This document shows positions 15,073-22,827 of a stretch of DNA of 34,944 bases, piece after piece. A model generated the notes under the pieces. It did not search any database and was not told where the DNA came from. It was given only the letters and a program-made list of their open reading frames with translations. Source of the DNA: UBA1783 sp964449115 (lineage in GTDB: Bacteria; Bacillota_I; Bacilli_A; Erysipelotrichales; Erysipelotrichaceae); NCBI GenBank assembly GCA_964449115.1, contig CAYUXW010000018.1, positions 1 to 34,944 on the forward strand, written 5' to 3'. Both the position numbers and the translations under genes were made by a program. The stretch's first letter is position 1, and every line of letters begins with the position of its first letter.

Positions 15073-16899
15073 ATGAAAGATACAAATTCAACTAATCGAA
15101 ATAGAATTCCGAGAACTTTACTCTATTATTATGGAATTGCTGTGTTAGCAGTATTCCTCTTTAACTGGTTGTTTGTGCCCTTATACGCCTCAAGACAGGT
15201 ACAGACGACCAGTTACTCTGATTTTATTGCTGCTGTTGAAGCAGGTGATGTAGAGCAGGTTCATTTTACTGATACACAAATAAACTATACAAAAGAAGAG
15301 GGAGGCAAAATTTTATATTTTAAAACCGGTATTGTAGATAATCCTTCACTTCCTCAACTTTTGCAGGAAAAAGGAGTGAGTTACGGAGCAGAAATTCCAG
15401 AAAAACCAAATGTATTTCTGTCGTTATTATTGAACTATGGTGTTCCAATGCTGATTTTCAGTTTAATTGGAAAACGAATCAGCAAAAACATGGCTGGAAA
15501 GCTTGGAGCCTCAGGATTAAATATTCGAGGATCAGAAGTAGCCAAGGTATATACACCGGATGATGACAAGAAGACTTTTGCTGATGTGGCTGGTCAGGAA
15601 GAAGCTAAGGAATCATTGGTGGAGATAATAGATTATCTTAATAATCCTGGCAAATATGAAAAAATAGGGGCTAAATGCCCTAAGGGAGTGTTATTGGTAG
15701 GTCCTCCAGGAACTGGTAAAACTCTGATGGCTAAAGCAGTAGCTGGAGAGGCTGATGTTCCATTCTTCTCAATTTCAGGTTCTGAATTCGTAGAGATGTT
15801 TGTTGGAAGAGGAGCAGCGAAAGTTAGAGAACTCTTTGATCAGGCTAATAAAAAAGCGCCTTGTATAGTTTTTATCGATGAGATAGATACAATAGGGAAA
15901 AAGAGGGATACAGGTTTAAGCACCAATGATGAACGAGAGCAGACATTAAATCAACTATTGACAGAAATGGATGGTTTCGAAGGTAATAAGGGAGTAATTA
16001 TTCTTGCAGCGACCAATAGACCGGATGTTTTAGATCCAGCACTTTTGAGACCAGGACGTTTTGACAGGCAGGTTAGAGTTGAACTTCCTGATTTAATTGG
16101 GCGAGAGGCAATTTTAGAAGTTCATTTAAAAAAGATAAAAACAGAAAAGGATATCGACGTTAACCTGATTGCTCGTATGACAGCAGGTGCTTCAGGAGCA
16201 CAGCTGGCCAACATTGTAAATGAAGCAGCTTTAAGAGCAGTTAGGATGAATAATAATTTGGTTACTACTAAAGACCTTGTGGAATCGGTAGAAGTAATTA
16301 TTGCTGGGGCAGAGAGAAAAAACGCTATTCTATCTGAAGAAGAAAAACGTATAGTTGCTTACCATGAAATAGGTCATGCTCTTGTAGCAGCAAAACAGTC
16401 AGGTTCAGCACCGGTCCAAAAGATTACTATTGTTCCAAGAACATCTGGAGCTCTTGGCTATACTATGCAGGTTGAAGAAGATGAGAAATCGCTCTACAGT
16501 AAAACAGATGCTAATCAGAAACTTGAGGTTCTCTGCGGTGGCAGAGTTGCTGAAGAAATTGTATTTGATATAGTTACCACAGGAGCATCCAACGATATAG
16601 AAAGGGCAACTGAAATTGCCAGAAATATGGTTACTCGTTATGGCATGTCAGAAACATTTGGTATGATGGCTCTGCAGACAGCAGGTAACAGTTATCTTGG
16701 TGATCCAGGAAGAATGACATGTTCTTCTGAGACAGCACGTCTGGTAGATGAAGAAGTAAGAAATATTATAGCGAAAGCTCATAGCAGTGCGAAAAAGATT
16801 CTTGAAAAAAACCGAGAAAAAATGGATGAACTTGCAGAGTATTTAATTGAAAAAGAAACGATTGCTGGTGAAGAATTTATGAAAATTCTTGAAAACTAG
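15073..16899 (+). CDS. ftsH: ATP-dependent zinc metalloprotease FtsH (stand-alone copy)
   Basis: A 608-residue membrane AAA+ protease that degrades misfolded or short-lived membrane proteins. Membrane segments are at about 16-38 and 113-133, enclosing a short external domain. Walker A is GPPGTGKT (210-217), Walker B IVFIDEID (266-273), the second region of homology RPGRFDRQ (326-333), the zinc site HEIGH (431-435) and the third ligand Asp508. The pore loop reads FVGRG instead of the usual FVGVG. The start follows AAGGAGG with a 9-nt gap; longer in-frame versions lack it. It is not next to tilS/hpt but to a divergent TetR gene, so it may be an inducible extra copy. Confidence 0.95.
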   Translation: MKDTNSTNRNRIPRTLLYYYGIAVLAVFLFNWLFVPLYASRQVQTTSYSDFIAAVEAGDVEQVHFTDTQINYTKEEGGKILYFKTGIVDNPSLPQLLQEKGVSYGAEIPEKPNVFLSLLLNYGVPMLIFSLIGKRISKNMAGKLGASGLNIRGSEVAKVYTPDDDKKTFADVAGQEEAKESLVEIIDYLNNPGKYEKIGAKCPKGVLLVGPPGTGKTLMAKAVAGEADVPFFSISGSEFVEMFVGRGAAKVRELFDQANKKAPCIVFIDEIDTIGKKRDTGLSTNDEREQTLNQLLTEMDGFEGNKGVIILAATNRPDVLDPALLRPGRFDRQVRVELPDLIGREAILEVHLKKIKTEKDIDVNLIARMTAGASGAQLANIVNEAALRAVRMNNNLVTTKDLVESVEVIIAGAERKNAILSEEEKRIVAYHEIGHALVAAKQSGSAPVQKITIVPRTSGALGYTMQVEEDEKSLYSKTDANQKLEVLCGGRVAEEIVFDIVTTGASNDIERATEIARNMVTRYGMSETFGMMALQTAGNSYLGDPGRMTCSSETARLVDEEVRNIIAKAHSSAKKILEKNREKMDELAEYLIEKETIAGEEFMKILEN

Positions 16900-16929
16900 C
16901 AAGTGACCTGTTTGCAGATTAAATTAAAA

Positions 16930-16964
16930 AATAAGAGGATGTTGCGATAAAACATCCTCTTATT
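16930..16964. terminator. Terminator between ftsH and the SDR gene
   Basis: A perfect 14-bp stem (AATAAGAGGATGTT with AACATCCTCTTATT) and a 7-base loop, without a long T-run after it. It can serve both convergent genes. Confidence 0.7.
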
Positions 16965-17000
16965 ATATGAGCAATAATATTATATGATGGTTTGATTAAA

Positions 17001-17990
17001 TCAATTGTCTTTTAACCATTCAATGGTATCTTTTAAAGTTTTTTCCAACGGTCTTGGTTTGTAGTCAAAGGTTTCAGCTGCTGCTTTATAGCTGAACTGT
17101 CCATTGGAATCAAGGACAGAGATGGCATATGGTGTAAAACTGAGTGTTTTTTTCATTTTTAAACACCATTTTTCATAAATATGAGCGAAAATCTTGGCCA
17201 GATTAATCGGTAAATAGGAAACCGTATATTTAAGGTTAAAAATTTTCTTTATTTTTTCCAGTATATCTTTGATAGTTGCATAGTTTCCAGAAAGAATATA
17301 ACCATGATTTGCCAAGCCTTTTTCACTACAGGCAATAATTCCGCCAGCAACATCTCGAACATCGACGAAATCATAGCCACCCTTTATTGCTAATGGCAGT
17401 TTTCCAGCAATAAAGGCCAGTAAGGTACTGGTTACACTTCCTTGACCGGTGTCACCTGGGCCGATGATACCAGAAGGGAATACTACGCTGGCATTTAACC
17501 CCTGCTTTGCTGCTTCAAAGACAGCGGCGGTAGCCAGAGTTTTGCTTTTAGCATAATCACCTTCTACTAAATCTGGAGAAAACTGAGCATCTTCAGTAAT
17601 TACTGTTCCTTTAGGTTTTTCTGGAATAGAATGTACTGAGCTGACATAAACAAGTTTTCCAACATTGTGATCCAAAGAGAACTGCAAAATATTTTTTGTT
17701 CCATCAACATTTACCTTATAGATTCTTTCTCCTGGATTTGAAGCTACCGAGACAATTCCAGCACAGTGGATAACACAAGTTTGATTATCAGCATCTTTAA
17801 AAAAAGGTATCAATGAATTTCTGTTACAGACATCACCAAAAACAAGATGTACTTCTTTTGGAAGTTCATTTATTAAAGGATCATTTTCCATAACCAAAGC
17901 ATCAATATTAGCGTTTTTTTCTAAAAGCTGACTTATTATAGTCCTTCCAAGAAAACCTGTTGCACCTGTTATTAGATATTTTTGAAACAT
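17001..17990 (-). CDS. NAD-dependent epimerase/dehydratase-like (extended SDR)
   Basis: A 329-residue extended short-chain dehydrogenase/reductase. The cofactor loop is GATGFLG (residues 9-15), FGDV marks the adenine pocket, the catalytic Ser lies in VYVSSVHS and the Tyr-Lys pair in YAKSK (146-150). GPGDTGQGS and FVDVRDVA fit the atypical/extended SDR group near dihydroflavonol reductase-like proteins. The substrate is unknown. The start is the ATG behind GGGGTGAT; the TTG one codon earlier is too close to it. It is divergent from a TetR gene, with operator-like repeats between them. Confidence 0.9.
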   Translation of the reverse strand: MFQKYLITGATGFLGRTIISQLLEKNANIDALVMENDPLINELPKEVHLVFGDVCNRNSLIPFFKDADNQTCVIHCAGIVSVASNPGERIYKVNVDGTKNILQFSLDHNVGKLVYVSSVHSIPEKPKGTVITEDAQFSPDLVEGDYAKSKTLATAAVFEAAKQGLNASVVFPSGIIGPGDTGQGSVTSTLLAFIAGKLPLAIKGGYDFVDVRDVAGGIIACSEKGLANHGYILSGNYATIKDILEKIKKIFNLKYTVSYLPINLAKIFAHIYEKWCLKMKKTLSFTPYAISVLDSNGQFSYKAAAETFDYKPRPLEKTLKDTIEWLKDN

Positions 17991-18007
17991 CAAATCACCC
18001 CCCCTAT

Positions 18008-18106
18008 ATAAACGACAAGTGTTGATTATCTTTCATAATTCTAGTATAATTGAAAAGAGCAACGGTAACAACCGACAGCTTTTTTGCTTTTGAAAGATAA
18101 ACGACA
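18008..18106. promoter_or_regulatory. Operator-like repeats between the SDR and second TetR genes
   Basis: ATAAACGACA occurs twice, at 18008-18017 and 18097-18106. At the first site it is followed by AG and TGTTGATTAT, making a 22-bp imperfect palindrome (8 of 10 arm positions) that overlaps the -35 of the TetR promoter. The arms at 18021-18035 and 18091-18105 also match as an inverted repeat in 13 of 15 positions. A further CGACA lies at 18073-18077. This is what a TetR autoregulatory region would look like. Confidence 0.5.
18022..18050 (+). promoter_or_regulatory. Promoter of the second TetR gene
   Basis: TTGATT and a perfect TATAAT with the ideal 17-base spacer. Transcription from near 18057 would give a leader of about 100 nt containing the second ATAAACGACA copy. 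Confidence 0.6.
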
Positions 18107-18159
18107 GACAGATATTTAATGTTTAAAAATAATATTATTTTTTATTTTTGGAGGTTTGT

Positions 18160-18708
18160 ATGAAGAAAATTGATGCTAGAGTTCGCTATACAAGAAAGGT
18201 CTTGAAAGATGCATTTTTAAAGCTGCTTAAAGATAAACCGGTCAACAAGATTACGGTAAAAAGTGTTTGTGAGCTGGCAGACATTAATCGTGCAACATTT
18301 TATTCACATTACAGTGATTGCTTTGATCTATTGGAAAATATTGAACAGGAAATTTTGGGGCAGTTTCAGAAGTCGCTTAAAGTAATGGATAGTTTTAATA
18401 TTTCGTTTTTGATAGAAGCAATATATAAGATGGTGGAGCAAAATCAAGAAGCCTGTGAAGTTTTAATTTTTCAGGGTGCAAGTACTTCAGTTTTAACAAG
18501 GATGATAGACTTAGCTAAAGAACAGACCATTCAATACTGGAAAAAAGAACTTAAAAAAGCCACCGATGCAGAAATTGAAATGTTATATATACATTTATCA
18601 AATGGGCTTATGAGTGTAGTTGTTGATGGATATTATAAATACACTAAAGAAGAAGTAATTAACTTTATTGATGAAATTGTCATCAGCAGTATAAAATTAT
18701 TTCATTAG
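18160..18708 (+). CDS. TetR/AcrR-type regulator divergent from the SDR gene
   Basis: A 182-residue TetR-type regulator with HTH residues about 8-55 (ITVKSVCELADINRATFYSH) and a short helical ligand domain. It resembles the TetR protein at 14366-14929 in architecture and in the ITVK...NR-TFY core but is clearly a different protein. The ATG follows GGAGGT with 4-5 nt spacing. It shares a control region with the divergent SDR gene, the natural candidate target, and probably represses itself. The ligand is unknown. Confidence 0.9.
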   Translation: MKKIDARVRYTRKVLKDAFLKLLKDKPVNKITVKSVCELADINRATFYSHYSDCFDLLENIEQEILGQFQKSLKVMDSFNISFLIEAIYKMVEQNQEACEVLIFQGASTSVLTRMIDLAKEQTIQYWKKELKKATDAEIEMLYIHLSNGLMSVVVDGYYKYTKEEVINFIDEIVISSIKLFH

Positions 18709-18723
18709 TGTGTAGTAAAAACA

Positions 18724-18755
18724 AAAACGGTATAGCTTTCAGGCGATACCGTTTT
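18724..18755 (+). terminator. Terminator of the second TetR gene
   Basis: AAAACGGTAT and ATACCGTTTT form a perfect 10-bp stem with a 12-base loop; the T-run is only the four bases in the stem. Confidence 0.65.
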
Positions 18756-18805
18756 AGAATGTTTCCTTGATTCAGAGGCCATTAACCTTTATTTTAAGGG
18801 GGATC

Positions 18806-18871
18806 AATATTGTTCTAAAATAGAAAGGAGAATAATATTGTTTGCAAGATCTATCCTTCTTGCAACCATAT
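18806..18871 (+). other. Structured leader-like stretch with an 11-codon TTG-start ORF
   Basis: This gap between the TetR gene and the HAD gene (about 255 bases) contains two hairpins: AATATTGTTCT with AGAATAATATT (10 of 11, enclosing a ribosome binding site AAAGGAG) and TTGCAAGA with TCTTGCAA. Seven bases after the AAAGGAG a TTG opens MFARSILLATI and a stop (18838-18873). It may be a leader peptide or a decayed small gene. Expression is not shown; no promoter was recognised upstream. Confidence 0.25.
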
Positions 18872-18937
18872 AATAGCAAATATGTGTATGTAAATTATGT
18901 TTTGTTTATGTGAAATAATGTGAATGAATAAAATATA

Positions 18938-18946
18938 TGGTAAAAT
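18938..18946 (+). promoter_or_regulatory. Extended -10 promoter of the HAD-recX-yhaM-nnr operon
   Basis: TGGTAAAAT, with an identical TATGGTAAAAT context before the CotH gene at 29555-29565. No -35 is evident. The start would be about 11 bases before the ATG. Confidence 0.45.
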
Positions 18947-18963
18947 TAAAATGGTGATTAAAA

Positions 18964-19536
18964 ATGAATGTTTATGACTGGGATAAAACAATCTATCCTA
19001 AAGATAGTACAGCGGAGTTTTATTTATATAATGTGAAAAATAACCTGACTCTTTTAAGATTTTTTCCCAAGCAACTACTGGGTTGGATATTATGGGGGTT
19101 AAAAATAATAGATAAAACAGAAATGAAAAGATATTTTTACAGCTACTTAAAAGGTGTAAAAAACATTGATGAAAAGCTGGAAACTTTTTGGGATGAAAGA
19201 ATTGATAATATTAACAGCTGGTACAAAGATTTACAGAAAGAGGATGATGTAGTAGTCAGTGCCTCTCCGTATTTTATGGTTGAGCCAGCTTGCAGAAGAT
19301 TAAACATTAAAAATTTAATTGCTTCAGAAGTTGATAAATATACAGGAAAAGTATTATCTGAAAACTGCAGTTCACAGGAAAAAGTCAATAGATTCATCAA
19401 AGCAGGATATAAAGTTGAAGACATAGACAACTTTTATTCTGATTCAAATAATGATGTTTATTTAGCCTTAAAAGCTAAAAAGGCTTATAAGGTTTTAAAT
19501 GGAAAAATCTTTGATTGGAAGTTCAAGGATAAATAA
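18964..19536 (+). CDS. HAD-superfamily phosphatase (IB type)
   Basis: A 190-residue haloacid dehalogenase-like hydrolase. Motif I is DWDKT (nucleophile Asp5, acid Asp7), motif II the Ser in VVVSASP (99), motif III a Lys near 140 and motif IV DSNND (160-164). The helical cap inserted after motif I and the S-x-S-P segment fit the SerB-like IB subclass. The substrate is unknown, a phosphomonoester. A GGTGAT close to the ATG acts as ribosome binding site. It leads the recX-yhaM-nnr operon, with 33 bases to recX. Confidence 0.88.
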   Translation: MNVYDWDKTIYPKDSTAEFYLYNVKNNLTLLRFFPKQLLGWILWGLKIIDKTEMKRYFYSYLKGVKNIDEKLETFWDERIDNINSWYKDLQKEDDVVVSASPYFMVEPACRRLNIKNLIASEVDKYTGKVLSENCSSQEKVNRFIKAGYKVEDIDNFYSDSNNDVYLALKAKKAYKVLNGKIFDWKFKDK

Positions 19537-19569
19537 TGGTATTTAAATATTATTTTAAGAGGATATCTG

Positions 19570-20376
19570 ATGATAATAGAAAAAATAAAAGCAAATAAAG
19601 ATTATGTTAGAATACAGATAGGCAATCAGGACTATAAAACAATTTTTAAAGTCAGCCTGGATGATTATTTGTCTTTAAACTACAGAGTTAATCAAAAGCT
19701 GAACGAAACAGAAATTGAAAAATTAGAGAAAATGCATCTATTAGCCTACAGCTATAATAAATGCTTAAGAAAATTGGAGAGTAGTGATCGCAGTGAAAAG
19801 GAAATCAGAGAGCTGCTGTATCCGCTTAAAGATTTAACTGATGAAGATAAAAATAAAATTGTAGAAAAGCTGAAGCTGTCTGGGTTTTTATCGGATGAAG
19901 CTGTAGTGGAAACGCAGTTCTATGTTGATTCAATTAAACAGATTGGAAAAAATAAAACAATACAGACTTTAAAAAGAAGAGGTATTGACAGCAGGTTGAT
20001 TGAACAATATAGTGCAGGTGTTGATGACAAACAGCAATTTGAAATGGCTATTTTAAAAGCTGAAAAAATTTTGGCAACAATAAAAAACAGATCCTTTAGA
20101 GAGACTGTAAATATTTTAAAAGAAAGGCTCATAAAAGATGGCTTTGAAAATGTCAGTGAAGTAATAGCGGCACTTGATTTAAGTAAAGATGAACAAAATG
20201 AATATGAAAGTGTCAAAATTGCCTATGACAAAGCCTTAAGGAGATATAAAAATAAATATAGTGATAAGAAGCTATACTATAATATATATAGATATCTGCT
20301 AACCAAGGGTTTTGACAGCAGTTTAGTTAGACAGATACTATCTTCAGAAAGTGAGGAGTTTGAATATGAAGATTAG
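19570..20376 (+). CDS. recX: Regulatory protein RecX
   Basis: A 268-residue all-helical protein built of three-helix RecX repeats: SYNKCLRKLESSDRSEKEI, then DEAVVETQFYVDSIKQIGKN with TLKRRGIDSRLI, and a C-terminal DKKLYYNIYRYLLTKGFDSSLVRQIL. RecX limits RecA filament growth during recombination and SOS. The long form with an extra N-terminal strand domain fits Firmicutes RecX. GAGG precedes the ATG. The 3' end overlaps yhaM by 11 bases. Confidence 0.9.
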   Translation: MIIEKIKANKDYVRIQIGNQDYKTIFKVSLDDYLSLNYRVNQKLNETEIEKLEKMHLLAYSYNKCLRKLESSDRSEKEIRELLYPLKDLTDEDKNKIVEKLKLSGFLSDEAVVETQFYVDSIKQIGKNKTIQTLKRRGIDSRLIEQYSAGVDDKQQFEMAILKAEKILATIKNRSFRETVNILKERLIKDGFENVSEVIAALDLSKDEQNEYESVKIAYDKALRRYKNKYSDKKLYYNIYRYLLTKGFDSSLVRQILSSESEEFEYED

Positions 20377-21295
20377 TGAATTTAGAAGTAATTTAAGCAT
20401 AGATACACCACTTTTAGTTGCTCAGGTCAAGGAAGGGGTAACTAATACCGGTTCACCATATCTTTCAATTTCTTTTAGAGATAATTCTGGGGAAATTGAA
20501 GGGAAACTATGGGATGTAAAGGAAAGACAATCAGCGATTATTAAGTCTGGAAAAGTTATGAATGTACGAGGGGATGTAATTACCTATCGCAATGCCTTAC
20601 AGCTTAAAGTTTTAGAATGTACGGAAATAGATGGAGAAGTTGATATGCAGCAGTTTGTTTTTACTGGTCCATATTCTACTGAAACCTTGAAAAACAGAAT
20701 TAATGAGTATATTAAATCAATTGAAAATCAGGATATTTTCAGAATTGTTTCGGATATTTATCATACTTATGAAAAAGAGATTTATGCAGCAGCGGCAGCA
20801 GTAAGAAACCATCACGAGTATTATGGAGGTTTAGCTACTCATGTTTATGGGATGTTAAAACTGGCAGATATGGTTTGTGTCAATTATCCTTATCTAAATC
20901 GAGATCTACTAGTTGCGGGTGTGCTGCTTCATGATATCGGCAAGGTAATTGAACTATCAAGTCCACCGCTGACTGAATATACCTTGGAAGGAAAACTGTT
21001 GGGCCATATTTCCATTTCACAAACCATTGTTAAAGATAGTGCTGATAAATTGAAAATAAATTCAGAAGAAGTAATTTTGCTCAGACATATGATTTTATCT
21101 CATCATGGTCAATATGAATATGGTTCACCAGTCTTGCCATCAATCATTGAAGCTGAAGCTTTAAACTTTATCGATAATTTTGATGCCAAAATGGTAATGA
21201 TTGAAAAAGAATTGAGAAATATTCCTGCTGAAGAATTTACTGCTAGAAGTTTTGCTTTAGATAACAGGTCATTTTATAAACACAATATCAAGTAA
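20366..21295 (+). CDS. yhaM: 3'-5' exoribonuclease YhaM family
   Basis: A 309-residue nuclease with an N-terminal OB-fold (about 13-87) for nucleic-acid binding and a C-terminal HD domain with His159 and HDIGK (189-193) as metal ligands. Length is close to that of the Bacillus protein. It degrades RNA (and some single-stranded DNA) from the 3' end. The ATG follows GAGGAG at 7 nt and lies inside the recX end, so translation is coupled. A GTG 15 bases upstream is in frame but less well placed. Confidence 0.94.
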   Translation: MKISEFRSNLSIDTPLLVAQVKEGVTNTGSPYLSISFRDNSGEIEGKLWDVKERQSAIIKSGKVMNVRGDVITYRNALQLKVLECTEIDGEVDMQQFVFTGPYSTETLKNRINEYIKSIENQDIFRIVSDIYHTYEKEIYAAAAAVRNHHEYYGGLATHVYGMLKLADMVCVNYPYLNRDLLVAGVLLHDIGKVIELSSPPLTEYTLEGKLLGHISISQTIVKDSADKLKINSEEVILLRHMILSHHGQYEYGSPVLPSIIEAEALNFIDNFDAKMVMIEKELRNIPAEEFTARSFALDNRSFYKHNIK

Positions 21296-21297
21296 TT

Positions 21298-22770
21298 ATG
21301 AAAACATTCAAGAAAAGTCAAATCAAGGAAATTATTAATGAAGAAATAGAAAGAAATCGTTACAACCATGATGATTTGATTTTTTCTAGTGCCATCAGTC
21401 TAGCCAATGTAATTTTAAAACAGGAAATTAAAAAAGTTTTAATAATAAGTGGCAACAATATTAATGGAGATATTGGTATTGCCTTAGCCAATACTTTGCT
21501 AAAGAAGACTGCCACAAAACCAACCCTGGTACATTTCAATCTAGGCAGCCGAAGGATTTCTGAACTGTTAGATAAAAGTGTTGAGGTAGTTGATGATGTC
21601 AGAAAACTGACAAAAATAATTGAAACTGATATCTATGTTGTTGACTGTATGTTTGGCTATGATCTTAATGAAACTATTTATTATCCTTTCAACTACCTAA
21701 TAGATAAAATAAATGATTCAAAATGCTATGTCTTAAGTTGTGATGTGCCTTCAGGAGTTAACATTGATAATGGCAGCATTGACAGATCAACTATCAAAGC
21801 GGATGCGACAGTCATTTTACAGTTGATTAAACCAGGCTACTATCTATATCCAGCCAGCAGTTATACAGGGAAATTGTTTATTGACAATATAGGTATTTCT
21901 CATCAGGCAATAGAAGATGCTAAAACAGATATATTTGTTAATAATCTGATTGAAATTAAAGAAATGGTTCCTCAAAGAGTCAAACATTCTCATAAGATGA
22001 GTTATGGCAATGTTTTATTAATTGCGGGCAGTGAAGGTAAAATTGGGGCTTCACTGCTTTGTGGCTCGACTATAATGAAAACAGGTGCTGGTTATCTGAC
22101 AGTATTATCTTATCCAGAGGTGATCTGTGCCTTTAATAATCATCTGATAGAAGCCATCACTGAAACATTTGATAGCTACAATATCAGATATCAGATGGAA
22201 AATAATTTTGACTTTAGAAAATATTCTCTGATTGTTATCGGACCGGGACTAGGTGTTAACTCAACAACTGAATATTTAGTCAGAAAAGTTCTGGAAACTG
22301 ATGTTCCAGTGGTTATTGATGCTGATGGTCTCAATTATCTTAAAAACAATATGGATTTATTAAAAAGAGATGCTCTGACAGTAATAACTCCACATTTAGG
22401 TGAGTTTAAAAGAACCTTTGTTTATAGTCAGGAAATAATAGTTGATGATCTGCAAAGATATACAACCAGCTTTCCTAATTTAGCGATTGTATTAAAAGGT
22501 GAGCATACTTTAATAAGTTATCAGGGAAAAGTTACTATTAATACAACTGGAAATAATGCTTTAGCTAAAGCTGGTTCAGGAGATGTTCTATGTGGCATTA
22601 TAGCTGGATTTTTAGCTCAGAAATGTGATATTGAATCGGTTATCGCGGCAGTATATATTCATTCTCTGGCAGCGGATTATTGGTGTATCAACAATTCGCC
22701 ATACTCACTTCTGGCAACAGATTTAATCAAGATGATTGATAGAATATTAAAACAATTAACAAGCCAATAG
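21298..22770 (+). CDS. nnr: Bifunctional NAD(P)H-hydrate epimerase / ADP-dependent dehydratase
   Basis: A 490-residue two-domain repair enzyme. The N-terminal YjeF_N epimerase domain (about 1-215) carries SGNNINGDIG (51-60), diverged from the usual GxGNNGGDG, plus SCDVPSGVN (147-155). The C-terminal ribokinase-like dehydratase domain has GNVLLIAGS, GPGLG, DADGLN (341-346), TPHLGEF and AGSGDVL (425-431), all intact. It restores hydrated NAD(P)H. The start has no Shine-Dalgarno and is 2 bases after the yhaM stop, so reinitiation is likely. The stop lies in the following terminator. Confidence 0.93.
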   Translation: MKTFKKSQIKEIINEEIERNRYNHDDLIFSSAISLANVILKQEIKKVLIISGNNINGDIGIALANTLLKKTATKPTLVHFNLGSRRISELLDKSVEVVDDVRKLTKIIETDIYVVDCMFGYDLNETIYYPFNYLIDKINDSKCYVLSCDVPSGVNIDNGSIDRSTIKADATVILQLIKPGYYLYPASSYTGKLFIDNIGISHQAIEDAKTDIFVNNLIEIKEMVPQRVKHSHKMSYGNVLLIAGSEGKIGASLLCGSTIMKTGAGYLTVLSYPEVICAFNNHLIEAITETFDSYNIRYQMENNFDFRKYSLIVIGPGLGVNSTTEYLVRKVLETDVPVVIDADGLNYLKNNMDLLKRDALTVITPHLGEFKRTFVYSQEIIVDDLQRYTTSFPNLAIVLKGEHTLISYQGKVTINTTGNNALAKAGSGDVLCGIIAGFLAQKCDIESVIAAVYIHSLAADYWCINNSPYSLLATDLIKMIDRILKQLTSQ

Positions 22771-22779
22771 GCTTGTTTT
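22758..22779 (+). terminator. Terminator overlapping the nnr stop
   Basis: AACAAGCC and GGCTTGTT form an 8-bp stem around AATA and are followed by TT. The nnr stop codon is in the loop and stem. Confidence 0.75.
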
Positions 22780-22812
22780 CTGATGTGTCTACTATTATTA
22801 AGGGTCTAAAGA

Positions 22813-22821
22813 TGTTAAAAT
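22813..22821 (+). promoter_or_regulatory. Extended -10 directly before the first U32 gene
   Basis: TGTTAAAAT ends six bases before the ATG at 22828; no -35 and no Shine-Dalgarno are seen. It is the only promoter candidate recognised for the long operon that ends with coaD. Confidence 0.45.
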
Positions 22822-22827
22822 ATTGTT

